Assembly (NCBI RefSeq): GCF_000265295.1
Contig: NC_018002.1
Span: forward strand, 1,302,001-1,366,000
Length of the DNA: 64,000 bases
Source of the DNA: Sulfurospirillum barnesii SES-3
Lineage (GTDB): Bacteria; Campylobacterota; Campylobacteria; Campylobacterales; Sulfurospirillaceae
Reading direction: 5' to 3'
In this document: positions 11,058-18,430 of the stretch, one piece after another
How the letters are laid out: the number at the start of each line of letters is the position of its first letter
How positions within the stretch are numbered: position 1 is the stretch's first letter
Made by a program: the position numbers and the translations under genes
The notes under the pieces: generated by a model
The model's database searches: none
Seen by the model: the letters and a program-made list of their open reading frames with translations, nothing else
What the model was told of the DNA's origin: nothing

Positions 11058-12089
11058 ATGAGTAAAAATGACTATATCCCTGAAAATTGTGTTTGGGAAC
11101 TCACTCTAAAATGCAATATGAATTGCCTTCATTGTGGTTCACGAGCAGGAAAAAAACGTAAAAATGAATTATCAAATAAAGAAGCATTAGCTCTAGCAGA
11201 TGAACTCATAAACTTAGGATGCAAATATGTTACATTAATAGGTGGTGAAGTCTTTTTATACAATGGTTGGGAAAAAATCGCTCGCAGATTCACCGAAAAT
11301 GGCGTTACCGTAAATATTATAACAAATGGATATCATTTTGGTGATAAGCAAGTAAAAGAAGTAACGTATGCAGGGCTATCAAATATTGCACTTTCTATTG
11401 ATGGAATGAAAGAAAAACACAATACTATTAGAAATAATTCAAAATCTTTTGACTCTTTAATGAAAACTATTAATCGTTTAAACCAAGAAAATATAAAAAT
11501 AGGCGTTAATACAACGCTCATTGATTCTAATGTTTCAGATTTGGAGGAACTCTATACGTTTCTTCTTGATAATAATATAAAAATATGGCAACTGCAGCTT
11601 GCTAATCCAATGGGAAATTTTAGTGACAGAAAAGAACAAATGATATCTATCAATAATATTAAAAAAGTAACATCATTTATTAAACAAAAACGAGATGAAG
11701 GAAAACTAAAAATTTATACCGGTGACAATATCGGGTACTATGATGAAAATGAAAAATTTATAAGAGGAGAACCTGGAAATATAAATTATTGGTCAGGATG
11801 TCATGCGGGTTTATCTGTTGTAGGCATAGATAGCGTAGGTAATGTCAAAGGATGTGAGTCTCTTTATGATGACATATTTATAGAAGGTAACATTAGAGAA
11901 GAATCTTTTAGTGATATATGGTTTAAAGATAATAATTTTGCATATAATAGAAAGTTTGATAAGTCTCTTTTAAGCGGTAAGTGTAAAGATTGTGATATGG
12001 GAGTATATTGCCGTGCTGGATGTAGAGGAGCTTGCTTTTTTACAAACGGAAACTTTTTTGAAAATGCTTATTGCATTTACAATAAATAA
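11058..12089 (+). CDS. Radical SAM/SPASM-domain enzyme, probable peptide or protein maturase
   Basis: The 343-residue protein has the radical SAM cluster motif CNMNCLHC (about 19-26) and the GGE-type segment LIGGEVFLY. The C-terminus is cysteine-rich: SGCHAGLSVVGIDSVGNVKGC, then CKDCDMGVYCRAGC, which fits the SPASM spacing C-x2-C-x5-C-x3-C, and a final Cys near the end. SPASM proteins carry extra 4Fe-4S clusters and usually modify ribosomal peptides or protein side chains (anSME, PqqE, cyclophane- and thioether-forming enzymes). No N-terminal RRE-like domain is apparent. Codon use is strongly AT-biased and there is no TTACATGTAA copy from 10091 to 12210, both consistent with transfer. The substrate is unknown; the 158-residue upstream gene or a micro-ORF is the nearest candidate. 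Confidence 0.85.
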   Translation: MSKNDYIPENCVWELTLKCNMNCLHCGSRAGKKRKNELSNKEALALADELINLGCKYVTLIGGEVFLYNGWEKIARRFTENGVTVNIITNGYHFGDKQVKEVTYAGLSNIALSIDGMKEKHNTIRNNSKSFDSLMKTINRLNQENIKIGVNTTLIDSNVSDLEELYTFLLDNNIKIWQLQLANPMGNFSDRKEQMISINNIKKVTSFIKQKRDEGKLKIYTGDNIGYYDENEKFIRGEPGNINYWSGCHAGLSVVGIDSVGNVKGCESLYDDIFIEGNIREESFSDIWFKDNNFAYNRKFDKSLLSGKCKDCDMGVYCRAGCRGACFFTNGNFFENAYCIYNK

Positions 12090-12323
12090 CCCACATTGCT
12101 AGTTGGTAAAATAGCCTAAAAGTTGCTTGCAGACTCCATCAAAAGCCGTGAAAGGCGAAATTATAGAGCGAGATGTTATAACAATTTGAAGTATAGAATG
12201 CAACCTTGTTTTACATGTAAAGATATTATTCCTCTTTACTTAGCATCAAAAAAGTCAGGAAAAATGAGATACAAACAATAATAGGGAACTAAGCTTTTAA
12301 CTTTTACACACCCTTTCATATTA

Positions 12324-12929
12324 TCACTCTACCAAAACAATCCCCAATCCTTCCAACAAACTCAGTGCCTCAAATCGACTAAATATCGCACCTTTGAGGT
12401 GGTTGGTGCGTAGGTCGATTTGGGTGTTGCTTGCGTTGGTAAAATTGGCATTTTCCAGATGGGTGCTTCCAAAAAGAGCACCTTTAAAGTCGGTGGCGGT
12501 GAAGTTGGCTTGCTGGAGTAGGGCGGAGCGAAAGTCGACCTCTTTGGCACGGCACTCGCTCATAACAAGCCCTTGCATACTGAGTCCAAAAAAGTTACTG
12601 TCATCTAAAATGCACTCTTTAAATTTTAACGGTAGAGGATTGAGTAGGCTTTTCCAGTTGCACATGCACCAGTCGATGCCGTTCATCTTGCATGAGGTAA
12701 ACTCCGTGTTACTCACTTTACTATCGGTGAGTTTCATGACGCTTAGATTGCAGTTTTCAAAGCGACAGTCTATAAACCTGCACGCATAAAAGAAGGTCTG
12801 ACTAAAATCGCACGCAACAAAGGTGCACTCTTCAAATTCCGCTTTATTTAAACGTGTGCCATGCAGATCAACCCCTTCAAATCGCTCGGCAAAGCAGTCT
12901 AGGTTATCTGCTATATTTATCTTATTCAT
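12324..12929 (-). CDS. Pentapeptide-repeat protein with Qnr/MfpA-like layout
   Basis: The 201-residue protein shows repeated A(D/N)LXX-type pentapeptides from about residue 15 to 185 (for example DLHGT RLNKA EFEEC TFVAC DFSQT, and later ANFTA TDFKG ALFGS THLEN ANFTN). It ends with FEALSLLEGLGIVLVE, which resembles the C-terminal dimerisation tail of Qnr proteins (a LLxxLGI pattern). Such right-handed beta-helices mimic DNA and protect gyrase or topoisomerase IV in the Qnr/MfpA group. Many other members have unknown roles, so gyrase protection is inference only. It is a lone minus-strand gene between plus-strand genes. Confidence 0.8.
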   Translation of the reverse strand: MNKINIADNLDCFAERFEGVDLHGTRLNKAEFEECTFVACDFSQTFFYACRFIDCRFENCNLSVMKLTDSKVSNTEFTSCKMNGIDWCMCNWKSLLNPLPLKFKECILDDSNFFGLSMQGLVMSECRAKEVDFRSALLQQANFTATDFKGALFGSTHLENANFTNASNTQIDLRTNHLKGAIFSRFEALSLLEGLGIVLVE

Positions 12930-13263
12930 TCACGCTCCCCTTGCACCTCAAACGATTTGCATCGCTTTTGCATGGCAAGAAGTTTAGCCAAACCTTGATT
13001 AAACCTTTTATCCCTACCAAAGAGTAGGGAAGGTGCAGTGCTATTTTCACGCTATTTATTTAATGTAATATTTTTAGTAATAATTAAGAAATACCTTTTA
13101 TAAAGGAGGTGTAAACGCACAAAGAGGTCATCATCGTATGTGAAAAATTCATGCTAAAGAGATAGGGCATTAGAGATGCTCAACTTGATTTGCATGAAGG
13201 AAAAGGTTGGAAGAAGTTTCGTCACATCATTATCTTATCTACCAAAACAAGGAGAACACTTAC
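12930..13263. other. Divergent intergenic region with a small hairpin
   Basis: This 330-base region lies between the starts of the pentapeptide gene (minus) and the GlcG/HbpS-like gene (plus). It contains an inverted repeat TCCCTAC (13011-13017) / GTAGGGA (13024-13030) with a 6-base loop, and a strong orphan ribosome-site-like AAAGGAGGTG near 13104 that is followed at once by TAA and leads to no frame I can support. The promoters of both genes should lie here. A 70-codon frame starting at 13176 overlaps the next gene and is not considered real. Confidence 0.45.
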
Positions 13264-13776
13264 ATGTCAAGGAAAAATCGTTTATCTCATCTAAAAACTA
13301 TGATGCTTATGCCCATCATGCTCTTTCTAGCTCTTTTTGCATTTACCCCCTCCGCCATCGCATCGAGCAGTGCGGACATTACGCTTGATCAAGCCATGGC
13401 TGTCATCGCTGCTGCTAGAACAAAAGCACAGAAACAAGGAACGCTCATGGATATTGCTGTTGTTGATGCGGGTGCCAACCTTAAGGCATTTGTCCGCATG
13501 GACGATGCCTTCTTGGGAAGCATTGATATTTCTATCAAAAAAGCAAAAACCGCACGCTTTTTCAACATGCCTACAGGCGATTTAGGCGCATTAGCACAAC
13601 CTGGCAAGCCCTTGTATAACATTGAGTTTTCCAACGGTGGACTGATTACCTTCCCTGGAGGACTTTTGTTAAAAGACAGCAAGGGCGTTGTGATTGGAGC
13701 TATTGGTGTGAGCGGTAGTAGCGTTGAAAATGACCACGAAGTCGCTTTAGCAGGTGCGCAAGCCTTGTTAAAATAA
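13264..13776 (+). CDS. Exported GlcG/HbpS-like (DUF336) protein
   Basis: I chose ATG 13264 ([14 protein letters not shown]), which follows AAGGAGAAC; a longer frame from 13207 has no such site. The first 35 residues form a signal peptide ([23 protein letters not shown]). The mature part ([21 protein letters not shown] ... [21 protein letters not shown] ... [37 protein letters not shown]) is the GlcG/HbpS fold. HbpS binds haem in Streptomyces, and other members are of unknown role. Export to the periplasm is expected. An inverted repeat follows the stop (13791-13821). Confidence 0.85.
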   Translation: MSRKNRLSHLKTMMLMPIMLFLALFAFTPSAIASSSADITLDQAMAVIAAARTKAQKQGTLMDIAVVDAGANLKAFVRMDDAFLGSIDISIKKAKTARFFNMPTGDLGALAQPGKPLYNIEFSNGGLITFPGGLLLKDSKGVVIGAIGVSGSSVENDHEVALAGAQALLK

Positions 13777-13790
13777 TCTAACACCTCCAT

Positions 13791-13821
13791 AGAAACGAAA
13801 CCCTAAAAATCTTTCGTTTCT
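13791..13821 (+). terminator. Inverted repeat after the GlcG/HbpS-like gene
   Basis: AGAAACGAAA (13791-13800) pairs perfectly with TTTCGTTTCT (13812-13821) over an 11-base loop. The T-tract after it is poor, so termination is probable but not certain. Confidence 0.5.
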
Positions 13822-13928
13822 AACCCCTTTATACACCTTACTTCATCCTATTTTTTGTTTGTTTGAGAAAATCAGGCATAATGCTCGCTTTATAAAAACT
13901 CCAGACAATGACATTTTTAAGGAATCAC

Positions 13929-14531
13929 ATGCGTGAATTTTTAGAGGGCGTTTACGAGGCTATTATGAGCACTTCAGCATGGGAAGGCTTAGCCGTATTT
14001 TTATCGCTTTCTTATCTCTTTTTGGCAATGCGCCAAAGCCTTTGGTGCTGGCCCGCGGCATTTTTAAGTACGCTGATTTATGCGATTCTGTTCTTTGATG
14101 CCTCCTTGCTCATGGACTCAGCGCTCAATGCCTACTACCTCATCATGGCGGTGTATGGTTGGTACGCATGGAAGCATGGGAAAAGGGAAAATGAAGAGCG
14201 TGAGGTGAGTTCTTGGGGCGTGGTTAAACATTTGAAAATTATTGGTATGCTTGTGTGCGTATCGCTTCTATTTGGCTATCTTATGGCGACGTATACACGA
14301 GCAGATTTTGCCTATTTAGATTCGGCAACCACCATTTTTGCCGTGTTTACCACCTATATGCTAGCACAAAAAATTCTTGAAAATTGGCTCTATTGGATCG
14401 TGATTGACGCTGTTTCTATCTACATTTACATAGAAAAAGCCTTTTACCTCACGGCTGTTTTATTTTTTCTCTACACCGTTTTGGCAACCTTTGGCTTTTA
14501 CCAATGGAAAAAAGATAAAAGAGTTTCATGA
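13929..14531 (+). CDS. PnuC/PnuT-family vitamin transporter
   Basis: The protein has about 200 residues. The start is set at ATG 13929 (MREFLEGVYEAI), after TAAGGAAT. It shows seven or so hydrophobic segments and the family landmarks WCWPAAFLSTLIYAILFF, NAYYLIMAVYGWYAWKHG and the C-terminal ENWLYWIVIDAVSIYIYIEK. PnuC carriers move nicotinamide riboside by facilitated diffusion, trapping it by phosphorylation inside; the sister group PnuT carries thiamine. The next gene, overlapping by 4 bases, is a choline/thiamine-kinase-like phosphotransferase, which would supply the trapping step. The vitamin is therefore ambiguous (nicotinamide riboside or thiamine), and I leave the symbol blank. Confidence 0.85.
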   Translation: MREFLEGVYEAIMSTSAWEGLAVFLSLSYLFLAMRQSLWCWPAAFLSTLIYAILFFDASLLMDSALNAYYLIMAVYGWYAWKHGKRENEEREVSSWGVVKHLKIIGMLVCVSLLFGYLMATYTRADFAYLDSATTIFAVFTTYMLAQKILENWLYWIVIDAVSIYIYIEKAFYLTAVLFFLYTVLATFGFYQWKKDKRVS

Positions 14532-15265
14532 CCATTGATTTTTTACGTACCTATGCGTGCTTTAGCAATGAAACCTTAGTGCACCTCACACGCTTAGAAA
14601 ATCAAGGCTACAATAACACCAATTACTGCCTTATGAGCACCCAACAAAGTTACCTTGTGCGGGTTTTTGGGCACCATGCCCTAGAGAGAAAGCATGAGTT
14701 TAAAATAGCCAAAAAAGCTTTTGCAAAAGGCATTGCTCAAAAGCCACTGCTTTTAGACCGTCTTAACAACCTTATGATTGCACGCTTTGCAGAGGGGGTT
14801 CACCACAGCACACTTACACAAAAAGAGCTACAAAACCTTGCTCGAACCCTACGCACACTGCATAGCATTGCTTACCAGCAAAAACCTTACGATATGAGCA
14901 AAGCGTACAAAAAGCCTCTTCAAAAAAGAGCATTTCTTCTCTTTAAAAAACTGCACATGCTGCGCAAAGATTATGTACTCTGCCACCATGATTTAAACCC
15001 TAAAAATATTCTCTTTCATCAACACAACATTACATTCATTGACTGGGAATACGCTCGCATCAACGATAGGTATTTTGATTTGGCAAGTATTTGCGTAGAA
15101 TTCAACCTCACCAAAAAAGAGATTCATCTTTTTTTACGCACCTACTTTACATGTAAAGAAAAATACGACCTTAAAAAATTAGACCTTTACAAAAAAGTCT
15201 ATAATATTGTGTGTGAAACATGGTTTGATGAACATTTTAAGGAGAAAACATGTCCCAACGCTTAG
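14528..15265 (+). CDS. Aminoglycoside-phosphotransferase/thiamine-kinase-like small-molecule kinase
   Basis: The 245-residue protein has the protein-kinase-like APH fold. The ligand-binding N-terminus is GYNNTNYCLMST, the catalytic Brenner-type motif HHDLNPKNILF lies near residue 155, and IDWEYARINDRYFDLASI is the metal-binding DxE/DxD equivalent. ThiK, choline kinase and related enzymes share this pattern. The start ATG overlaps the PnuC-family stop by 4 bases and the end overlaps def by 16 bases. Coupling to the transporter suggests phosphorylation of its imported substrate, most likely thiamine or a riboside; this is inference. One palindrome copy (15147) reads as Phe-Thr-Cys-Lys. Confidence 0.75.
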   Translation: MTIDFLRTYACFSNETLVHLTRLENQGYNNTNYCLMSTQQSYLVRVFGHHALERKHEFKIAKKAFAKGIAQKPLLLDRLNNLMIARFAEGVHHSTLTQKELQNLARTLRTLHSIAYQQKPYDMSKAYKKPLQKRAFLLFKKLHMLRKDYVLCHHDLNPKNILFHQHNITFIDWEYARINDRYFDLASICVEFNLTKKEIHLFLRTYFTCKEKYDLKKLDLYKKVYNIVCETWFDEHFKEKTCPNA

Positions 15266-15798
15266 AAATTTCACAACTAGGAAGTCCCGTTATTCGCTTT
15301 GTCGCAAAACCAGTCAGCGACATTTTAGCCCCTGAAATTCAAGCACTCATTGATGCTATGATCTTTACATGTAAAGAATCCAAAGGCGTAGGTATCGCAG
15401 CCCCTCAAGTAGGGCATTCTTTAAGTATACTCATTATGGCATCGTATCCAAATTCACGCTACCCGTATGCTCCGCTCATGGAGCCAACCGCCTTAATCAA
15501 CCCTCACATCATCGCTTTTTCTGAGGAATACACTAAGGACTGGGAGGGGTGTTTGAGTCTTCCTGGAATTCGTGGATTTGTACCACGCTATAATGAGATA
15601 GAAGTGGTCTATTTTGATAGAACGGCCAAAGAACAACACGTCGTTTTCAAAGATTTTCTAGCACGTCTCTTTCAACACGAATACGACCATCTCATCGGTA
15701 AAGTCTTTATCGACAGGGTAGAGAGCACACATGATATTATTATGGAAAAAGAATACCAACGCCTCATGGCTGAAAAAGAAGCACTCACTCAATTTTAA
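15250..15798 (+). CDS. def: Peptide deformylase
   Basis: This enzyme removes the N-terminal formyl group of nascent proteins. The 182-residue protein shows all three motifs: GVGIAAPQVG (about 45-54), EGCLSLPG with the metal-binding Cys (about 97-104), and QHEYDHLIG with the two metal-binding His and the catalytic Glu (about 138-146). ATG 15250 follows AAGGAG within the end of the kinase gene. A TTACATGTAA copy lies inside the gene (15365) and another just after the stop (15802). Identification is secure. Confidence 0.95.
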   Translation: MSQRLEISQLGSPVIRFVAKPVSDILAPEIQALIDAMIFTCKESKGVGIAAPQVGHSLSILIMASYPNSRYPYAPLMEPTALINPHIIAFSEEYTKDWEGCLSLPGIRGFVPRYNEIEVVYFDRTAKEQHVVFKDFLARLFQHEYDHLIGKVFIDRVESTHDIIMEKEYQRLMAEKEALTQF

Positions 15799-15822
15799 TC
15801 TTTACATGTAACGCCATTTCTA

Positions 15823-15851
15823 TTGACAAAATTCCCTCAAAAATGTACTAT
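15823..15851 (+). promoter_or_regulatory. Sigma-70-type promoter for the TetR/efflux operon
   Basis: TTGACA (15823-15828) and TACTAT (15846-15851) are separated by 17 bases, 40 bases upstream of the tetR-like start. The match is near consensus, and a TetR-type operator sits immediately downstream. Confidence 0.7.
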
Positions 15852-15861
15852 TTCAAAAATG

Positions 15862-15878
15862 AATGACCGTCAGTCATT
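15862..15878. promoter_or_regulatory. Probable TetR-family operator
   Basis: AATGAC and GTCATT form a 6-bp inverted repeat around CGTCA, between the -10 element and the ribosome site AAAGGAGAG of the tetR-like gene. The position predicts autorepression of the regulator together with the efflux genes. Confidence 0.6.
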
Positions 15879-15890
15879 TAAAGGAGAGGC

Positions 15891-16505
15891 ATGGCACGAA
15901 TTATAGACAAGGAAGAGAAACGGTGTGATATTGCCCGTGCGTCCATTGAGCTCTTTTGCGACAAAGGTATCCAGCAAACCAGCATGGATGAAATCGCTAA
16001 AAGTGCAGGGGTGGCAAAAGGCACGGTGTATCTTTATTTTAAAAACAAAGAAGAGATTATCTTTGCGATTTGGGATATGATCGCACAGCGCCATCACGAG
16101 GCTTTTGGCAAACGTATTACAGAACATATGCGTGCTAAAGAGAAACTTTTAGACTTTTTCAATTTTAGCGAGTGCGAAGAAGAGGGCAATAAAGAGCAAG
16201 TCTTAAAGCTTTACCAACATTTTATTAGTGCGATGCTCATTGATAAAACAGGGCTTTATAGTGCCTATTTTGAAAGCTTCTTCCAAGAAGATTTTGACTT
16301 TATTTCAGGTTGTTTGCATGAGGGCGTAGCAAAAGGTGAGTTTTTAATCGATGATGTGGACTTACTTACCACCAGTATTATGCTACTGCTCAAAGGCTTA
16401 TTGGTGCGTGCAAAAGCTTCAAATATGGGCTTTTATGAAGCACAAACCCTTCTTATTAAACACGTTACATTCCTTTTAAATCAATGCACAAGGTCGTTAC
16501 CATGA
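15891..16505 (+). CDS. TetR/AcrR-family repressor of the adjacent RND pump
   Basis: The 204-residue protein has an N-terminal helix-turn-helix of the TetR type (CDIARASIELFCDKGIQQTSMDEIAKSAGVAKGTVYLYFKNKEEI, residues about 13-57) and an alpha-helical ligand-binding C-terminus. It is the first gene of the operon tetR / tolC-like / adaptor / RND pump, overlapping the tolC-like start by 4 bases. This resembles the known pattern of efflux repressors that bind their own promoter, and the operator at 15862 supports it. The inducing ligand cannot be inferred. Confidence 0.88.
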   Translation: MARIIDKEEKRCDIARASIELFCDKGIQQTSMDEIAKSAGVAKGTVYLYFKNKEEIIFAIWDMIAQRHHEAFGKRITEHMRAKEKLLDFFNFSECEEEGNKEQVLKLYQHFISAMLIDKTGLYSAYFESFFQEDFDFISGCLHEGVAKGEFLIDDVDLLTTSIMLLLKGLLVRAKASNMGFYEAQTLLIKHVTFLLNQCTRSLP

Positions 16506-17732
16506 AAAAACTCCCCCTTATGTTTCTGTTTCCACTTTTTGGTTTTGCATCGGGTAATTTAGGTGAACTCCTAACCTTAGCAGAGAAAAACCACTACGTC
16601 CAATCGTCTCGCTATCAACTTGAATCAGCTCAAGAAAAAGCGTATTCTGTTAAAAGTGGCTATTTACCTAGTCTTAGTTTAGGTGCCAATCAAACCTACA
16701 ACAAAGAAGAGAACATGTTTACCCCTGAAAAAAGTCGAACAGGAAGTGCCACACTCTCCTTTACGCTTTATGATGGAGGCAAAAGAGAAGCACAATTTTC
16801 TCAGCAAAATGCTTTAGTAAAATCGGCAACATTTTCGCTCTCATCGGTACAAAACAAATGTTTCATTGGATGTTATTTATGCCTATTTTAACTATTTAAG
16901 TACACAAGCAAGCCTTGAATCAACCCAGCAAAAAAAAGAGCAACTCTTAGCAGAGCGTCACCGTTTGGAACAATTTTTTAGTGTGGGTGCCGTCACAGAA
17001 GATGAACTTCAAAAAATCATCTCGAGTATTGAGCAGACCAATGTGGATATACTGACCTTAAAAAATACCCTGAACAATATCTCCAATACACTTGAATACC
17101 TTACAGCAGAGCGTGTGGAAATTAAACAAGGCTCTAGCATTGTGTTTCAAGACGCTCAAAAAGAGCAGCAACGCTTTGATATTTTAGCCCTTGAAGAGAG
17201 TGTTAAAAGTGCGCAAGAAGAGGCAAATATCGCCAAATCAGCCCATTTGCCAACCTTCAAAATCGAAGACACCTACTCACGCTTTAAAAATGACTACGCC
17301 AATAACGCATGGGAGAGTGACAAAGAGAACCAAAATACCATTGTGCTTTCCATGCAATGGAAACTCTTTGACTTTGGCTCAACCTCTGCTAGTGTGCAAG
17401 CCGCACAAAAAAACTACCTTGCCAAAAGTAGTGAGTTAGCCTATGAAAAGCACAAAGCCAAAGCGAGTTATCAAAGTGCGTACAACAGTTATCAAACCGC
17501 TTTAGCAAAAATTGAAGCCAATAAAGCCAAACTGCGTGCCTCTGAAATGACCTATGAATTGGTGAAAAAGAAATTTCAACAAGGCATTGTCAACAATGTC
17601 ACCTACCTTGATGCCTTAAGTGAAAAATTTGATGCACAAGCACAACTTCAAACCGCTTTAAACGAAGTGGAATACCAAAAAGCCGTCCTGTTGTATGAAA
17701 TGGGCGAAGAGATCAAAGGAGCCATTCAATGA
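16502..17732 (+). pseudogene. TolC-family outer-membrane efflux gene interrupted by a one-base frameshift
   Basis: The first part (16502-16891) encodes a signal peptide and the first TolC repeat (NLGELLTLAEKNHYVQSSRYQLESAQEKAYSVKSGYLPSLSLGAN ... FTLYDGGKREAQFSQQNALV). It then runs into nonsense. The second part (frame used from about 16860 to 17732) resumes exactly where the family continues (DVIYAYFNYLSTQASLES) and carries the second repeat to the end. Removing one A from the AAA at 16856-16858 restores a single reading frame, SSVQNNVSLDVIYAYF, of about 409 codons. This can be a true mutation, a sequencing error, or rarely a slippage site. If real, the pump lacks its own outer-membrane channel unless another TolC substitutes. 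Confidence 0.85.
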
Positions 17733-18427
17733 AAAAAGTTTTTCTAGCCACGTTATTTATGTTTCAAGCCCTTGTTGCAGGGGAAGTCTATGCCACGTTT
17801 GATGTGGTCAGTGAAAAAAGCTCCGAGTTAGGACTCTCCATCTCAGGGGTGGTTGGAAGTTTACATGTAGAGGTTGGCAGCAAAGCCAAAAAAGGCGATT
17901 TGCTTCTTTCTTTGTACAATGCAGAGGAAAAAAATGAGTATGAAATTGCTAAGAAAAATGCAGAGCATGCTCAAAAAGTTTACAACCGCTATGCCAAAAT
18001 CCCCGATGTCATAGATAAAGAAAAGATGGATAATTATCTGTATGACAGAGATATAAAAGCACTCACCGCTCAAAGCAAAGAGATTATCTACAAAAAGACA
18101 GAGCTTCGTGCACCGTATGATTTGGTGGTGAGTAAAAAAATGACCGAACTGGGAAACATTGTGCTAGGTTCTCAAACCAAACTTTTAACCGTTGAGAGCA
18201 CCCACGATGTCAAACTGGTTCTTAAATTTGATGAAAAGTACTGGCAAAGTGTCAAAGTAGGGCAAAAATTTGTTTATAAAGTGGATGGAAGTGATAAAAC
18301 CTATGAAGGGCTCATCAGCAAAATTTACCCCACTGTTCTCTCAAGTACCCGTGAAATGCAAGCCGAAGTCAAAGCCAAAGACCTTCTTCCAGGCCTGTTT
18401 GGTAATGGCAACATTAGTGTGGAATAG
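17729..18427 (+). CDS. Short RND efflux periplasmic adaptor (membrane fusion protein)
   Basis: The 232-residue protein has a signal peptide (KKVFLATLFMFQALVAGEVYA) and a lipoyl-type half motif LGLSISGVVGSLHVEVGSKAKKGDLLLSLYNAEEKNEYEIAKKNAEHA. A short alpha-hairpin follows, then KKTELRAPYDLVVSKKMTELGNIV as the second lipoyl half, and a beta-barrel part. It is much shorter than AcrA or CmeA and resembles the length of HefB from H. pylori. It joins the pump to the outer-membrane channel. The start overlaps the tolC-like stop by 4 bases, and the RND gene follows after 3 bases. Confidence 0.88.
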   Translation: MKKVFLATLFMFQALVAGEVYATFDVVSEKSSELGLSISGVVGSLHVEVGSKAKKGDLLLSLYNAEEKNEYEIAKKNAEHAQKVYNRYAKIPDVIDKEKMDNYLYDRDIKALTAQSKEIIYKKTELRAPYDLVVSKKMTELGNIVLGSQTKLLTVESTHDVKLVLKFDEKYWQSVKVGQKFVYKVDGSDKTYEGLISKIYPTVLSSTREMQAEVKAKDLLPGLFGNGNISVE

Positions 18428-18430
18428 CCT

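Noticed and set aside
12394-12789. 131-codon plus-strand frame
   Set aside because: It is antisense to the pentapeptide-repeat gene; the repeat periodicity keeps several frames open.
13176-13388. 70-codon frame before the GlcG/HbpS-like gene
   Set aside because: Overlaps the supported gene and its signal peptide in another frame; no homology pattern.
16866-17732. A separate gene starting with TTG at 16866
   Set aside because: It has no signal peptide or ribosome site and continues the TolC fold exactly; better explained as the frameshifted second half.
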